In this document: piece after piece, positions 47,800-60,443 of the stretch
Layout: each line of letters opens with the position of its first letter
How positions within the stretch are numbered: the stretch's first letter is position 1
DNA from: Carallia brachiata
Lineage: Eukaryota > Streptophyta > Magnoliopsida > Malpighiales > Rhizophoraceae
Length of the DNA: 64,000 nucleotides
NCBI GenBank assembly: GCA_021464245.1
Contig: JADCRB010000065.1
Span: forward strand, 690,689-754,688
Direction: 5' to 3'
Translations under genes and position numbers: made by a program
Notes under the pieces: generated by a model
The model's input: the letters and a program-made list of their open reading frames with translations, nothing else
Told to the model about the DNA's origin: nothing
Database searches by the model: none

Positions 47800-49086
47800 C
47801 AGTCATCACTTCTTTCCTTTTCCGGAGCTGTTGGGTTTCTTAATCTCCCTTCTGCCCCCTTGCTGGTCCAACTGGATGGGAACCGTGCCTCCGGAAGTCT
47901 GGATGCTTATCTCCATATCATGTGCGCGGGTCGCCAGTTCTTCGAAAGTTCGGGGTTTGACACCCTGCAGGATGTATAACAGCTCCCAATGCATTCCCTG
48001 GATGCACATCTCTACGGCAGAAGTCTCCGTCAGGCGATCTTTGCAGTCCAAGCTGAGGGCACGCCATCTGTTGATGTATTCGACAACGGGCTCTCCTTTC
48101 TTTGTTTGGTGCTGGTAAGCTCCATCATACTTACCGTCCTTCGAGTGCTGAAAAATCTGTTGAGGAACTCTCGTTGTAGCTGTTCCCAACTGTCGATCGA
48201 TTCTGGTTCAAGATTTATGAACCAGGTGAAAGCGGTCTACAAACTGCTTCACCAAGAGATCTCCATAAGTCCCTGCGTTGTTGCAGGTTTCAACGAAGTG
48301 GGCGATGTGCTGTTTGGGATCGCCTCGTCCGTCGAATTGTTGAAATTTGGGCGGCTGGTAGCCCAAGGGCATGTTGAGACTTTCGATCCGTCTGGTGTAC
48401 GGTTTGACGTACATCTGCGATCCTTGGAAGGATGTAGCTTGTTGCAGTCGGATCGTATTGGCTATCATTTCCTGCAATTGTTGAACAGATAGCGAAGCTA
48501 TAGAATTTGAGGGTGGCAGCTGTGTAGAACTACCTGGTCGCTTTTCTGCAGGGAAGACGTCGGCTGGTGTGGCTTCTGGAGTGAAACCGGGTGGATATGG
48601 TTGCTCCTCGCGGATTTCGGGATCAACTTGGATCGGGGCTTTTCCTTTGAGAGCTGCGATCTGTTGATCTTTTTCCTCCACGACTCTGATCAGCTGTAAA
48701 ATTTTGTTCTCCAATTCTGAAATCCTTTCCTCTGTGCTGGTTGTGTTGGTCATCATGACGGCAACAGATGAGGCTCCGGGAAAGACTGGGGGAGAAAACT
48801 CTTCTGATTCTTCTGTGTGGTCGGATTTGTTGAGCAGGTTCGTCGTGTTGCCCCCGATTCGATCGGGGTGGGTGATCGACTCCTCCATGCGGCAAGAGAG
48901 TCAGGGGAGATCCTGTTGTGCAAGCTGTGGACTCTCCATTTCGACATTTTGTCGGGTTTGGACGGCAAGAAATTGTGTCCGTCCCCGGGTTTCTGGACCT
49001 GCGTACCCAGGTAGGGTAGTTGATGCAGGCAATGGAGCCGTTGCCTTCTTTTTTGTGGCAGCAGTTGTACTCCTTTTCGGTGCCAT
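47800..49086 (-). pseudogene. Gag region of the Tat element, interrupted
   Basis: A likely start is at 49086 (MAPKRSTTAATKKK). An in-frame TGA at 48901-48903 and later frame changes interrupt it. The retrotransposon gag domain shows PKFQQFDGRGDPKQHIAHFV, then in a second frame AFTWFINLEPESIDSWEQL and REFLNRFFSTRRTVSMMEL, then in a third EYINRWRALSLDCKDRLTET and CIQGMHWELLYILQGVKPRT. Gag forms the capsid shell. A run of acidic and Ser/Thr residues precedes the domain. Confidence 0.8.
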
Positions 49087-49103
49087 TTGATGTGCTGAAC
49101 ACC

Positions 49104-49276
49104 TGTAAAATTTTTTTTTTTTTTTTTTTTTTTTACTTTTTACTTTTTTTTACTTTTACTTTTTTTTTTACTTTTTACTTTTACTTTTTTTTTTTTTTTT
49201 ACTTTTTTTTTTTACTTTTTTTTTTTTACTTTTTTTTTCTCTCTCGGCTCCCCTTTTACCTCTTTTTTTTTTTTTA
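49104..49276. repeat. T-rich tract with TTTTTAC units inside the 5' end of the Tat element
   Basis: Almost pure T interrupted by AC and TTTAC units, between the 5' LTR and the gag start. On the coding strand it reads as an A-rich leader with GTAAAAA units. Confidence 0.85.
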
Positions 49277-49324
49277 GGAACAAGAGATGGGAGGTGAAGT
49301 GTCCCACCGAGCGTGCCAAAAATT

Positions 49325-49924
49325 TGTAAAGCGTAAATTTCGAGCCTAAAAATTAAACTCGAAAATACAAAAATAAATTACAAATAAAAATTGTAAAGTA
49401 AAAGAAAATTTACGTGGGGTCGATCTCCGTAGATCCTCCGATTAGTGTTCCTTTTTTGACTCCGTCAAGGGCTGCACGAGCTTGATCTGACAGAAATAAT
49501 TTCCACCGCTTTTTCTTGAACTGGATAGACTGAAACTGTGTCTGATTTGGATTTTTGACTACGTTTAGGAACCGTAGAGATCGATCTGAGCCGATCTGAC
49601 TTAATTTCACCGAGGGTCGAATGGACTTGTTCTCGGATGAGTTGCCTGATTTTGCTGAGGGCCGTATGAGGTTTAATCCCAGCCGGATTTGTAATATTTT
49701 GATTTTTTTTTTATCTCTCTCTTTTTTTTTTTTCGTTTCTTTTTTTTTTTTTTTTTCGCTGCGCTCTTCGCTTGCTTCTTTTTTTTTTTGTTCGCCTGCC
49801 AATTGGGGAGGCCATTTATAGGCCTCCCCCATTCCTGTCTGCCACCAACCAAATGGTTGGTGGCATTAATTAGGTTGGCGGCTGCCAACCATATAATTTT
49901 TTTTTTTTTTTCGATTAGTTTACA
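49325..49924 (-). repeat. 5' LTR of the Tat retrotransposon, 600 bp
   Basis: Matches 40458-41068 from TGTAAAGCG to TTAGTTTACA. It would hold the element promoter: on the minus strand a CTATAAATGG box lies between arms GGGAGGCC and GGCCTCCC (49806-49828). The expected primer-binding site just outside it on the minus strand reads AATTTTTGGCACGCTCGGTG; I could not assign the tRNA. Confidence 0.9.
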
Positions 49925-50099
49925 TAGGTCTTAATGGAAAGTTCAAAAAGATGCCTAATAAGAGAAGTCCAAGCATTGCAAAAGTAATAAAAAATACACA
50001 AGCTCAGAGGTAGGACGACTCAATAGCAAAGTTGTTCATCAAAAGACCAAACGGCAAAGTAATCAGATGGCCAAGAAGCAAGGTGTAATAGTTCTTGAC

Positions 50100-50380
50100 G
50101 TATTCTAAAAGAGTAAATTCACTCACAATTGAGAGAGAGTGAGTATTGGAGTAATAATTGTGATTTGTTTGAGACTTAATTGTCCCACATGGAAAGTGAG
50201 AGGAGTGGTCAAATATTATATAAGTGTGGCTCATAATTCATAATCTTCATTTTAGGGTTTTAGATAAGAGTGGTATCCGTAACTTATTTATTTATTACTT
50301 ATTCTCGTTATTACTTTGTAGTAATTGCTCTCCGTTATTAGGACCAAACCTGCATGTGTTTGCTTCTGTAAATTTTCAAC
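50100..50380 (+). mobile_element. Right part of the older LTR element
   Basis: 50257-50380 is similar to 40172-40294 by eye and ends in the same ATTTTCAAC. Upstream, ACTTAATTGTCCCACATGG near 50175 resembles wording common in plant TRIM or copia LTRs. Together with the left part it suggests the Tat element is nested in an older LTR element. Confidence 0.4.
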
Positions 50381-51060
50381 TAATAAAGACGTAACCGCAC
50401 ATTACCAAGGCATCTCCTCCACGACACGCATGAACTAAAGCAATCAAATAAATTTATGAGGCGCCTATGAAAAATGCAACCATGCCATGCACTTTGATTA
50501 TTTTTTTTTTTGTACTCATAACAAGGCTTGATAACAGATATGAGAAACATACCAATCTCAAATTCCATAATAACCAATAGATACCATAATATACAATCAG
50601 CTTATCAAAATAACATTGACGACGCCAATAGCAATTTGCATAATAGAATACAAATAATAATTATACACATGATTAAGATTCTGGATAGTGTTTGTTTCAT
50701 GTTTTCCGCAAAAAGCCCACGTTTCAAATAAAAAACATAAATTCTAAACTTGTTGTACCATTTTTTTTTTTTCCCTTGGCTGTTGAACATTTCATTCTCC
50801 ACGTCAGAAAATTCATCAATTTTTCATTACAATCGTTCAATTACTAATCATAAGGGTAGACAATTACATAAGTCAAAATGGAATAGCATTATAATGAGCA
50901 GTGAAGATGAATTATGTTTTTTTCAAAGCGGATAAGCCCATAATAAATTATAAATTTTTATGAATTTTTTAAATATAACTTTAACATTTTTTACTTTTTT
51001 ATTTGAATATTATATTTTTATAAAGAAGGAGAACAACAATATAGGTTGTCGGCCTAAAAC
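50381..51060. other. Intergenic AT-rich DNA
   Basis: AT-rich spacer with a few homopolymer runs. No gene or RNA is recognised. Confidence 0.4.
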
Positions 51061-51061
51061 T

Positions 51062-51888
51062 AGCTAGATCCTGATTTTTTTTTTTTTGACCAAGAAAGAG
51101 AACAGCTTCATTACACCAAAACGAGTACATAGTCAGGACCACAAAAGAGCCCAAAACATACATACAGAACCCTACCAACCCATGCCCATCCTAGAGGTCC
51201 AGAGGCAAAGAGACCATGAACAGAACACCAGCGGCCTGGACAAACTGCCAGGCCCAAAGCCCAGCACCAATCCGGCCCAAAGGCCAACAGAAACACCAAA
51301 GCTCCACAGTCTCTCCTCACCGGAAGAAGACCGACTCCGACAGTTGCCGGTGTGAGCAGTACGCCGTCAAAGCGGCCATCGCCATCAAAGCTACCATACG
51401 ACCACCACCTGCCACCAGAAACGAGCACCACCAGCGGAAGGAACACAGGGGACAGGTAGTGAAACCAAGCCAGCACAGCGTTCTGAACCGGAACCCACAC
51501 CCCCACAGCCACAGGAAAACAGCCGATCAAACACCGCCCCATGGGAAAACCACCCAAAGGCACTGTACAAGGCCCAACTGCCCAGCAAAAGAAGACCTCC
51601 CCCAACCCGACGCAGACTGCCAAAACAGGTGCATGGGTTAGGGGAGAAGAAACACCAAAGACGAAGCGCACCAAACGAAACAGGACAGCAAAATCACAGC
51701 AACGAAGAAGACGAAACCCAACCCCAACCACCAGAGACCAACAAAACCAAAGAAAAACAAAACAAAACGACCACAAACGGGCCGACAAAGCGCCACCACG
51801 GACGCACGAAGCCAAAACAGGGTCTCGGCGCAGGATAGCAACTCCAGCGCACGATAGCCCTGTTTGGCAGGGGGCTAGATCCTGATTT
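51062..51888 (-). mobile_element. GC-rich non-LTR retroposon with poly-A tail and 16-bp target duplication
   Basis: The same 16 bp GCTAGATCCTGATTTT occurs just left (from about 51063) and just right (51873-51888) of a GC-rich insert of about 790 bp. On the minus strand the insert ends TGTAATGAAGCTGTTCTCTT..GGTCA followed by poly-A, as in plant L1-type LINE ends. The 5' end begins CCCCCTGCCAAACAGGGC. A 234-codon frame (51815-51111) is open, but its very Trp/Gly/Val/Leu-rich peptide has no domain I recognise, and long frames are open on both strands because of the base composition. Probably a 5'-truncated LINE or its non-autonomous partner. Confidence 0.75.
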
Positions 51889-54800
51889 TGTTACGTTATA
51901 TTCTTAATATTTCAATCTGTGAGTTGCCTGTTGTACACTATATGACATAAAAAAAAAATTACATTGTCATTCTCTCTATTTTTTTTTTTGATCTTTTAAA
52001 AAGTCTATCAAATAATAAATTACACAATAGAAATATTTTATCATATTCTCATAAACTCTACGTTCTCTTCTTATAAATAAAATTTAAAACTTTTAAAATA
52101 AAAATTTTAAATTTTAACTACTAGACTAAAAATATTCCATAAAATACCATTATCAATATGCTCTTTGCAATTGATTATGTTGAAATGTTTTATATTATTC
52201 CAATGAACAAATGGTCATTTACGATTTTTTTTTTTTTAAATGAAATCTGTGTCATGTAGCCCAATAAGGTCCAAATCCAAAACGTCTTGGTTCAACACCC
52301 CAAAGTATCCACATATCATGTTAGTTTTCTTGCAATTTTGATCGTTGTATGATTAAAAAGTAAAAATAAAAAAAATAAAAAAAAGGGGGGCAAATACATT
52401 GAACCACGAGGGAAATACGCAACTTCTAAGAAACCGAGGCGGGGGACAGCTGCCTCCGCAGCCACTGTAATCTGTTGAAAACTTTTCGCACTCACCACCT
52501 CAGCAGATCTTCTTGGTTGGGCAAATCGACCAATATTACTATGGAGTTAATAGGATTACCCTATTCTTTCCCAACTTAATTTTTTTGTTTAATTTGCACG
52601 CATACATTTAAATACATTTAAAAAATAATGAGATAATTATTTTAATAATTTTTTTCTCTTAGTATTTTTATTTTGTTAAACTAGATGTGGATTCTATTCC
52701 TGCCATCTAATCAGATTTTATTCGAATTTAATTGATTTCACTAGGACTGAATGCTTAAAAATCTACACGATTATAAAAAATATTGCAGTTATGTGGAGCA
52801 ATTCTTTTTTTGTTTGTTTGGTAGCATGAGAAAAGCGAGAAAAAAAAAAAGAACACCATTTTTATCTCTCTAAATCTAAAAATAATGACTATTAACGTTC
52901 CCTAACAAGTCTGATAGAAAGCTAGCTTGTCCCTATATATACATATATTCATCTTGAATAAGATAATTATGGTAAGATTTTTCTTGTGATAATTTCATGC
53001 TAACCAGGATAATATATATAGCTTTTTTTTTTTTTTCTATTTAACTTTTGACATCATATTGCGTGCGATCTATTATAGTGGGTGATAGAATAATATGATT
53101 TTTTTTTTCATAAATGCTTTTTTTTTTTTTAACAAAGTGGAGGTGGGGGCGAAAAATTTAGTCCCTCGTTTCCCAAGCCTAAGGACTTGGAGTGACTAGC
53201 TAGTACACAGAATTACAATGTGACAATTTATGAAACTGACTTAATTAAACAAATTAAATATCGGTGATTCAATTAAAAAATGACTTCTGACAAAAAAAAA
53301 TAAAAAATGACTGAGAGTCACACATCTTCAACTGAATCAAGTACAGAGCTCTTATGTAAGTTAACCTAGACAGCAACTAAGGTATTACCAATTAAAAGCA
53401 TAGTCGTGGCCTTGTAAAATTAAATTTAAAATTTATTATCAAGCGTAAAAGATATCTTAATCATTCTATTTATTTCTCATTAAATATAAATTTTAATATT
53501 TTTTAATAAAATTTTAAAGTACCATTCAAAATTTTGATTTCTCGAATAAAAACATACTTTTGGACAATCCATGCATGCTGACCGATGGGGGCGGTGTACT
53601 ATTCATGATGATGGGATCCGACCTGTACTTTCCACCAGTCTTTTCCCGATCAATCCGCTGAGGAAGCTATACTTTCTTGGCCTGGGGACAAACTTTCGTG
53701 CCGTGTACGACACTTTTAAGTTCAAGCACTGCTCAAATATATATTTTGAACAATAAAATAAATTTATTATAAATATATTAATAATTAATTTTATAAATTA
53801 ATATTAAAGTAATTATTATTTATAATATTTTATTTAATTATTTTTAAATAAATAAATTTATTACTCAAATATCAATAAAATCGAAACGTGTCTATATTAT
53901 TGAAAACTAAAAAATTATTAAGTCTGAAACTTATTATTGTACTATAATTTTTCTTCATTTTAGTGGACATCTAGTCATTTATCAAAAAAATGTGACAAAG
54001 CCAAGACTTAAATTTAAATCATGCAAGTCAATTTACTATCAAATTATTATTTAGAGTAGTGTCCCTCTACATGTAGATATGTGTCCTCCGAGTTTTCTAA
54101 TGTCAATGTAATCTTTTTGTAAATGCTACGAATAAATTACATAACAACCCATAGATTATTTGCAATTGATTTTTAAGTTTTTTTTTTTTAAGAGGAGAAT
54201 CGATTTTTAGGTTAATGTCATGTTGCTTTGGATGCCACTTCCACTCCGGTCTGTGTTTGCTTATTCTTGTCCAGAAAAAAAATCCCTGGACTTTATGCCA
54301 TGTAATTATTTGCAAAATTTTTCTCACTATCCCTTAAGAATTCTAAATTAATTTAAGAATAATGTTATATAATTTTAAATAAGTAATAATAATAAATAAT
54401 AATATAATATTATTTAACGATATGTGATAATTTATTAATTTATTTATATAAATTTAATTATTTAATGATTTATATTACTCTGTTGTTAATTTAAAGTTAT
54501 TTAAATAAAGTTATAAAACTTTTTTCTTTGGTTTGATGTTAATTAAGGACTGTTGCTTGGCATGATTTGTCGAGTTAAATTATTTTGTCCGTGTGTTTAG
54601 TTGAGCTTGTTAAAAGAAATTATTTTTTCAAAAAAAATATGCACTTATGAATAATATAAACAATCCCTGAATAACAACTGTATTCAGTGTGATCTTATTA
54701 GCATAATTAAAATATATTTATAAAACTATTGCATGATATATTTTTATAAATTAACAAGATGAATTATTTGTATGCAAAATCTTTTAGATTGATATCCAGT

Positions 54801-55038
54801 TTCATTTTGAATTTTAATAGTTTTTTATTGCCGTGATTGCATCATTCTTGGTGTCCCAGATGACCAAATTCAAACATTCATAAATGTTCTTGCTATATTC
54901 CACTCTCGGATATGTTTTTTTTTTTTTTTCCCTTCTTTTGGCCAGCCGCCGCTCTATTTTACCTTTATTATTTTATGTATACCGAACTTTGTAGAGCTAG
55001 AGCTGTCTTCTTCTTAATATTCTTCTTCGCATCGTTTC
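51889..55038. other. AT-rich spacer and WRKY promoter region
   Basis: About 3.1 kb, mostly AT-rich with homopolymers. The last few hundred bases should be the WRKY promoter and leader. No other gene, RNA or clear mobile element was recognised. Confidence 0.4.
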
Positions 55039-58000
55039 ATGGAAAGGTTCCAAATGTTATTTCCATTTTCATCGAATTCTTCTGGTTCAGGGTCTTCATC
55101 AAGCATGGCTAGTCCTCAAGTTTTCAGGAACTTTCAAGATGATAGCTCCAAAGGGTTGATGGTAAAAAAATCAGAAAGTCTTCAAGTAGCACCAAGCGCG
55201 GAGCTTAACACTCAGAGTGCAAACTCTGTTAATTTTGAGTCTGCAGAAATTGAGAGACCAGGCAAAAATAAGAAGGGAGAGAAGAAGATTAGAAATCCCA
55301 GATTTGCTTTTCAGACTAGAAGCCAAGTTGATATATTGGATGATGGATATCGATGGAGGAAATATGGCCAGAAGGCAGTGAAGAACAACAAATTTCCAAG
55401 GTTAGTTGTCACTTTCTACAAGCCAACTATCATTATTATTATTATTATTATTATTATTACTACTACTAAAATTATTTACTTCCCTTTGATTAATTTATAG
55501 CTTAATTAGTTCATTTTACTCTTTTCCAGACCCAAACAATAGGAACGTCATTTTCTTTTTCCATGTCCAAAAATTTATATAAGAGAAGCCTTCTAAATTC
55601 TAGACCGCTTGAGGAAAACTTTGAGGAAAAGTAGTTAGTGTTTTTTTTTTTTTTTGTTCCAATAGAGCCATAGAGGGATGAACAGCAGCTTAAACAGCTA
55701 TAGAATGGGGCAAACATGATCCGTTACAAATTGACTAGGATTGCGGAGGTGATGGTATAGCAAACATGTTTGTTGTCGTTGCAATTATTTGAAGTCTACC
55801 ATGCAGGCAGGCAGGAACATGCATCCTTTTGAAGTGCAAATATGCAGTGAGGGTGTGGTAAAAGTTACCACTTTAGGAGATGTTTCCTCAGTGTGATCTG
55901 TTTAATTGGCATAAAGTTCTTTTCTGTCCTTCCATCAATATGCAAGTACTCTTGTAGCTGCCCCTAAGCACCCTGTTCAATATTAATGGTTCTCTTTCCA
56001 GCTTGATCATTTTCATGACCGTTTGACCAATTCATTAGGCGTTTCAAGCTTGGAACTTGCTTTTTCACTACTATTTGAATATTTAGTATATTTGATAGGC
56101 TTTTTCGATAAGGTTTATGGGGAGTTTAGCTCAGTCCATGTGAAGAAGGAGCGAGAATTTTAAAAGCAGTCGTGCGGCATTGGTTGCACTAAAACAATAA
56201 TATTTTAATTCTTTGTTCAAAATTACAATAATTTCTGGCGGCAGTTTGGTCGCTAGGTCTCCACGAGGATGGAATGGCAAATTAAGGGAGCAACAAGTTA
56301 TCCGTGGAGTTCAGATTAAGACTTGAGATGATGCTTGATTGCTTTTATGTTGGTATCAAGCTAAGTCGTCCTTAATTTGATACATTAGTGTTTGATAACA
56401 TCAATAAATCTATATACTTATATATATATACAAGAATTTTAATGTGAAACTTTCGGCTCTACATACGTCTCCAATGCCATTACTTTCAACTCATTGGTAT
56501 GTTTAAGCTTCCTCGTCTATTTAATTAGTATATTGAGGAAATTTAGAAAAAGCACCGTCGCATCTACGACGTGAGAAAATTACAAATTTTTCTTTTAAGC
56601 TTCAAGGAGGTATACTAATGGTGCTGTTGTTTCTTTGGTCTAGCCACATCCGCTTCCGTAAGAGCAGTCTCCTCAAGCTTAGCCCTTGTCTTCGCGTCAG
56701 TTTTAACTTATAAGAAGTTGTACCAGTTAATCCTCAAATATAAGAGTGGAAAGAAAGGGAATGTGGCTCCAAATCATTACAAACTTCAGAATCCATGCCA
56801 CGTAAACTGGAAAGCTGTTCGAAAGACATGCTCAAACCAAATTGCGGTGCAACTCTAAGATAGAAATAGTGGAAGTTAACGGACGTAGAGTAGGGATACG
56901 TTACAAATAGTGGAAGTTATGGATGATTCAATAGAATAATAATCATTTTTTAATGAGATACAATTATTAATGTCAATTACATAGCATTCAGTTAGTAGGA
57001 ATTATAAAATATTTTGCATTTCATTTGAATATTATTTTTTAGAATAAATATAATAAATTTAGAGAGTGAATTAAGGAAGTTTTCTCTAAACTTCCCCATA
57101 TATATATATACATATAACTTAAGGCAGTGGCCATGGTAAAGCAAAGAAACTATGGACACCACCTTAAGGCTCAATAAACTTCTTAATTAATCAAATGAAA
57201 TAGAAACTATAAACTCCAACCTATCATATATCCCGTTTGCCTAAGGTGCTAGGCACTTCTGAAGATGCCATCAATCTTTTATCAACGACAACAAGAATTA
57301 GGTTACCGACTAAATATAACGTTCCGATCACGTAGTTAATAACAGATCATCAGGGATCAAGACAATTTATACATGGAAAAAAGTTATATCGATCCCTGAA
57401 ATACTTTTAAGCTTGTGAGCTTTGTGTCCTGTGAAGCCACTTTATTTATGATGCAAATGAGCTTCATGGTAACATTTCAATGATTTTCAGCTATGATTAT
57501 TGTACTTATGTGTGTTTGATTGGGAATGAACTTCAAACGCTGATGCAGTAAGACAATAAAAAATTTAGATGAACGCAATTCAGGAACCAAGTAGTTGCAA
57601 TTAGAAGTTCAAGAACGAACTGATCAAGACTAGGTCCATGTACATTCGCTGTTTTAATAAACCACTTATATTTATTTCCAATTTTTTTTTCTTTTGCAAT
57701 GACAACCTTGAATGGCGTCTTTTTATGTGCAAAATGTTACATGGATGTAGATATTATGCATCGCAGTCCGCAGACACAAACTCATACATTACACTATATA
57801 TAATATTATTACTTACATATTGTTAGTTCTTTAATATATGATCAAAGTTAATGATGAAGACTCTCAATATGCATCTACTGGTCATTATAATTCAATATAC
57901 ATCTCGTCTAGAATACAGCAAGTTGATTGTGCATGAACTCGTCATGGATGGATGGTTTTAGATAATGTGTTACTTAATTTGACATTTTTTCGCATCTGCA

Positions 58001-58179
58001 GGAGCTATTATCGGTGTACGCACCAAGGGTGCAATGTGAAGAAGCAAGTTCAGCGCCTGACCAGGGATGAAGGCATAGTCATTACTACTTATGAGGGCAT
58101 GCACACTCATCCCATAGAGAAACCAAGTGATAATTTTGAGAATATCTTGAGCCAGATGCAAATTTACACTCCTTTTTAG
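55039..58179 (+). CDS. WRKY75: WRKY transcription factor, group IIc, WRKY75-like
   Basis: Exons 55039-55400 and 58002-58179 give 540 nt, 179 aa; the 2.6-kb intron falls in the WRKY domain after NNKFPR, its usual place. The DNA-binding domain starts [19 protein letters not shown] (WRKYGQK from Trp106), and the zinc finger has C-x4-C in YRCTHQGC and H-x-H in [22 protein letters not shown] and the C-terminal [11 protein letters not shown] are close to WRKY75 and its relatives (WRKY24/43/56). These nuclear proteins bind W-boxes (TTGACC/T) and act in phosphate starvation, root hair growth, defence and senescence. The N-terminus is Ser-rich with a basic [10 protein letters not shown] stretch that may be a nuclear signal. 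The nearest paralogue could be WRKY43/56 instead, but WRKY75 fits best. Confidence 0.88.
55431..55458. repeat. (ATT)n microsatellite at the start of the WRKY intron
   Basis: About nine ATT/TTA units roughly 30 bases after the donor site. Confidence 0.9.
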
Positions 58180-60443
58180 AAGTGAGTTCGAACTATAACT
58201 GAATACTGCATGCATTTGTATTCACATGTCGAAATTTGGCACTTGTTTGACTACAGAAATAAGGTTGTGATATCTTACCATCATAGTTATGGCTGAAGGG
58301 CATGTTGAACTTATGGTTGCCTTTGTTTCTCTTTTGTTTTTTGTTTTTATTTTATTTTATTTTTTGTCTTTCGGTAATTGAAAACCAGCTACTAGAAGAC
58401 GAAGGAATGAAGCACTAAATCTGAAAATCAAATTCTAAACTTAGTGGTCAGAAAAAAACTCTTCCAATCACTACAGTTAATACTGCACTTCTATTATTTT
58501 CTTTTTTTGGACAGTTCATTATGAGATTTTGTTGAGATCCAAACTATATAACAAGTAGACCTGACTAGGGGCCTGGAAGCCTGCTTGTCTGACGTGGCCC
58601 ACTCATTCCTTCACCCAAAATTTGAGAGTTAGAATTTAAATCTTTTACTGCAATTCCACGACTCCTTAACTGCCCTCTCGTGTGTTCGCATTACAGGAGA
58701 CAACTTATACCAAAATAGGTTATTTAGAGTAGTTGGTTTACTGGGTAGTAAGTTATGAAGAAAGTCAGGGGATTAATTTTCATTTCTTTTAAATTTTTTT
58801 TCGTTTTAATTGTAATATGAATTTTGACATTTTTTTAAAATACAAAAAAAAAAAAAAATCAATTCATAACTACTAAATACAATCTAGTGGTCACCAAACT
58901 TAGTGTTTGAGGATGAAGTGTGAGATTCTGATCTTATATTTCATTTATAGCAAATGTCTCCTTACCCAATCTAACGAGACCAAAAAAAAAAAAAAATCCG
59001 TGTATGTATTTGCAATTTTGCATATATGTTGTATATGATCATTTCCAATAGCCTATGATGAGGATGTTCTTTTGTTTTCTTACCAAGGGTAAGGAAGGTG
59101 TTCCAATACCTATAATTTTCATAAAGATGAACGCAATGCCATTTTATTTATATTTATTTAAACGTAAGTTTGTGGATTTGCAATACGGAGCACTCAAACT
59201 TTGTTAGTCTAATTGGGTTCTCAGTGGAGCCCATAGAAAATATCATGGGTGGCACTTACTTTTTTTTTAAAAAAATATTATTGTATTGAATTTTAGCATC
59301 TCGATTAATATCCCAAATAAAATAAAATTAATAATATTTGTAATAAAAAAATTTTAATTTTTATTACAAAAATTATTAATTTTATTACAAAAACGTCCAG
59401 TTTTATTACAATTAAAATACCAATTAAAACGCTGAAATTATGTACATATATTAACACCTTTTTTTTTTAAATCTTTCTCTCCCCTCTCTCTCTCAGACAC
59501 ATTGCTTCTTCCCTTTCTATCTCAATTGCTTCCTTCCACGCTTAAATTTCACTCTCCCGAACAAAGCATTAAGATCGATTCTTTGTGATGTCTCACTGCC
59601 CAAATTCTCTTTGTTATTTCCATTTTTGACCGTTGCCCGACAGGCCCAGTTTCACTGGGCTCGCTCAGCTTGGTCTTGGGCTGCAAATAAAAATTGGGTT
59701 AATTTTTTACATGAAAAGCCCAAATGCCTGCATTTAGTAACTCGATCAAGTAGGTGCTGGCACTGATTTTATTTTTTGGTATTTTGATCTTTTCTGTCTT
59801 TAAAATTTCATGAGGCACACAAAATAAATCTTTGACAACTATTAGATAAATTAGGGTGCAAACTTATAAAATATGATAGCAATTATTAAATAGATATTTT
59901 ATTTATTAATTAATTTTAATTAGATTCAAATTTACGTCTACATGCCACATTTGTTATTACAAATTCTTCCATTTATCACATTATATTTGTAAAAATTTTA
60001 AAATTCATAACATATTAATAATTTAATATAAAAAAGTGAAAAAAACTAAAGAAAAAATAATTTCTATCCAGAGAAATATAAGAAAATTCCTTTTTTTTTT
60101 TACATCAAGTTTATTTTGTCATGAAAAAAAAAAAGAAACATAGCGATGTAATTTCCAAATTTATTTTCGATTTTTATAAAATTTTTAATTAATTATAAAA
60201 CAAAAAAACAAATTAATTTCCTCTTCATTTATTTTTTTCCCCTGATTTTTATGCAGTCCACACAACGGAATTTCCTCTCCATTTTTGACCCCTCTCCGTT
60301 TGCTTCTCCCATTTCTTCCTCCTCGCCCGGTCGGTGAACTTTGCGAGGCAGACGCCGGGGAGAAGAAAATAACACCAGTGGCCGGTGGATAGGATTTGGG
60401 AGGACGGTTTGGCTCTAATCTCCCCAAGAACTCCCGCCTTATA
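58180..60443. other. Intergenic region: WRKY 3' UTR to ABC ATPase leader
   Basis: AT-rich spacer. 60230-60443 is more balanced in composition and is probably the leader and core promoter of the next gene. A 114-codon minus-strand frame there is an antisense shadow. No element was recognised. Confidence 0.4.

Larger units (their letters stand above)
40458..49924 (-). mobile_element. Ty3/gypsy LTR retrotransposon, Tat lineage, decayed, carrying a homeodomain ORF
   Basis: A 9.5-kb element with two similar LTRs, near-matching 5-bp target duplications (TATGT at 40453-40457 and TAGGT at 49925-49929), a polypurine tract, and gag, protease, reverse transcriptase, RNase H, a second archaeal-type RNase H and integrase in gypsy order on the minus strand. 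The second RNase H and the protein wording identify the plant Tat lineage. Every coding block is interrupted by frameshifts or stops, so this copy is not autonomous as written. An extra sense ORF with a WOX-type homeodomain lies between integrase and the 3' LTR. Confidence 0.9.

Noticed and set aside
47726..49090. Plus-strand open frames across the gag region
   Set aside because: They are antisense shadows; the minus-strand frames carry the gag domain.
51111..51885. Long open frames on both strands as host protein genes
   Set aside because: They lie inside an insert with target duplications, show biased composition and no domain; open frames come from GC richness.
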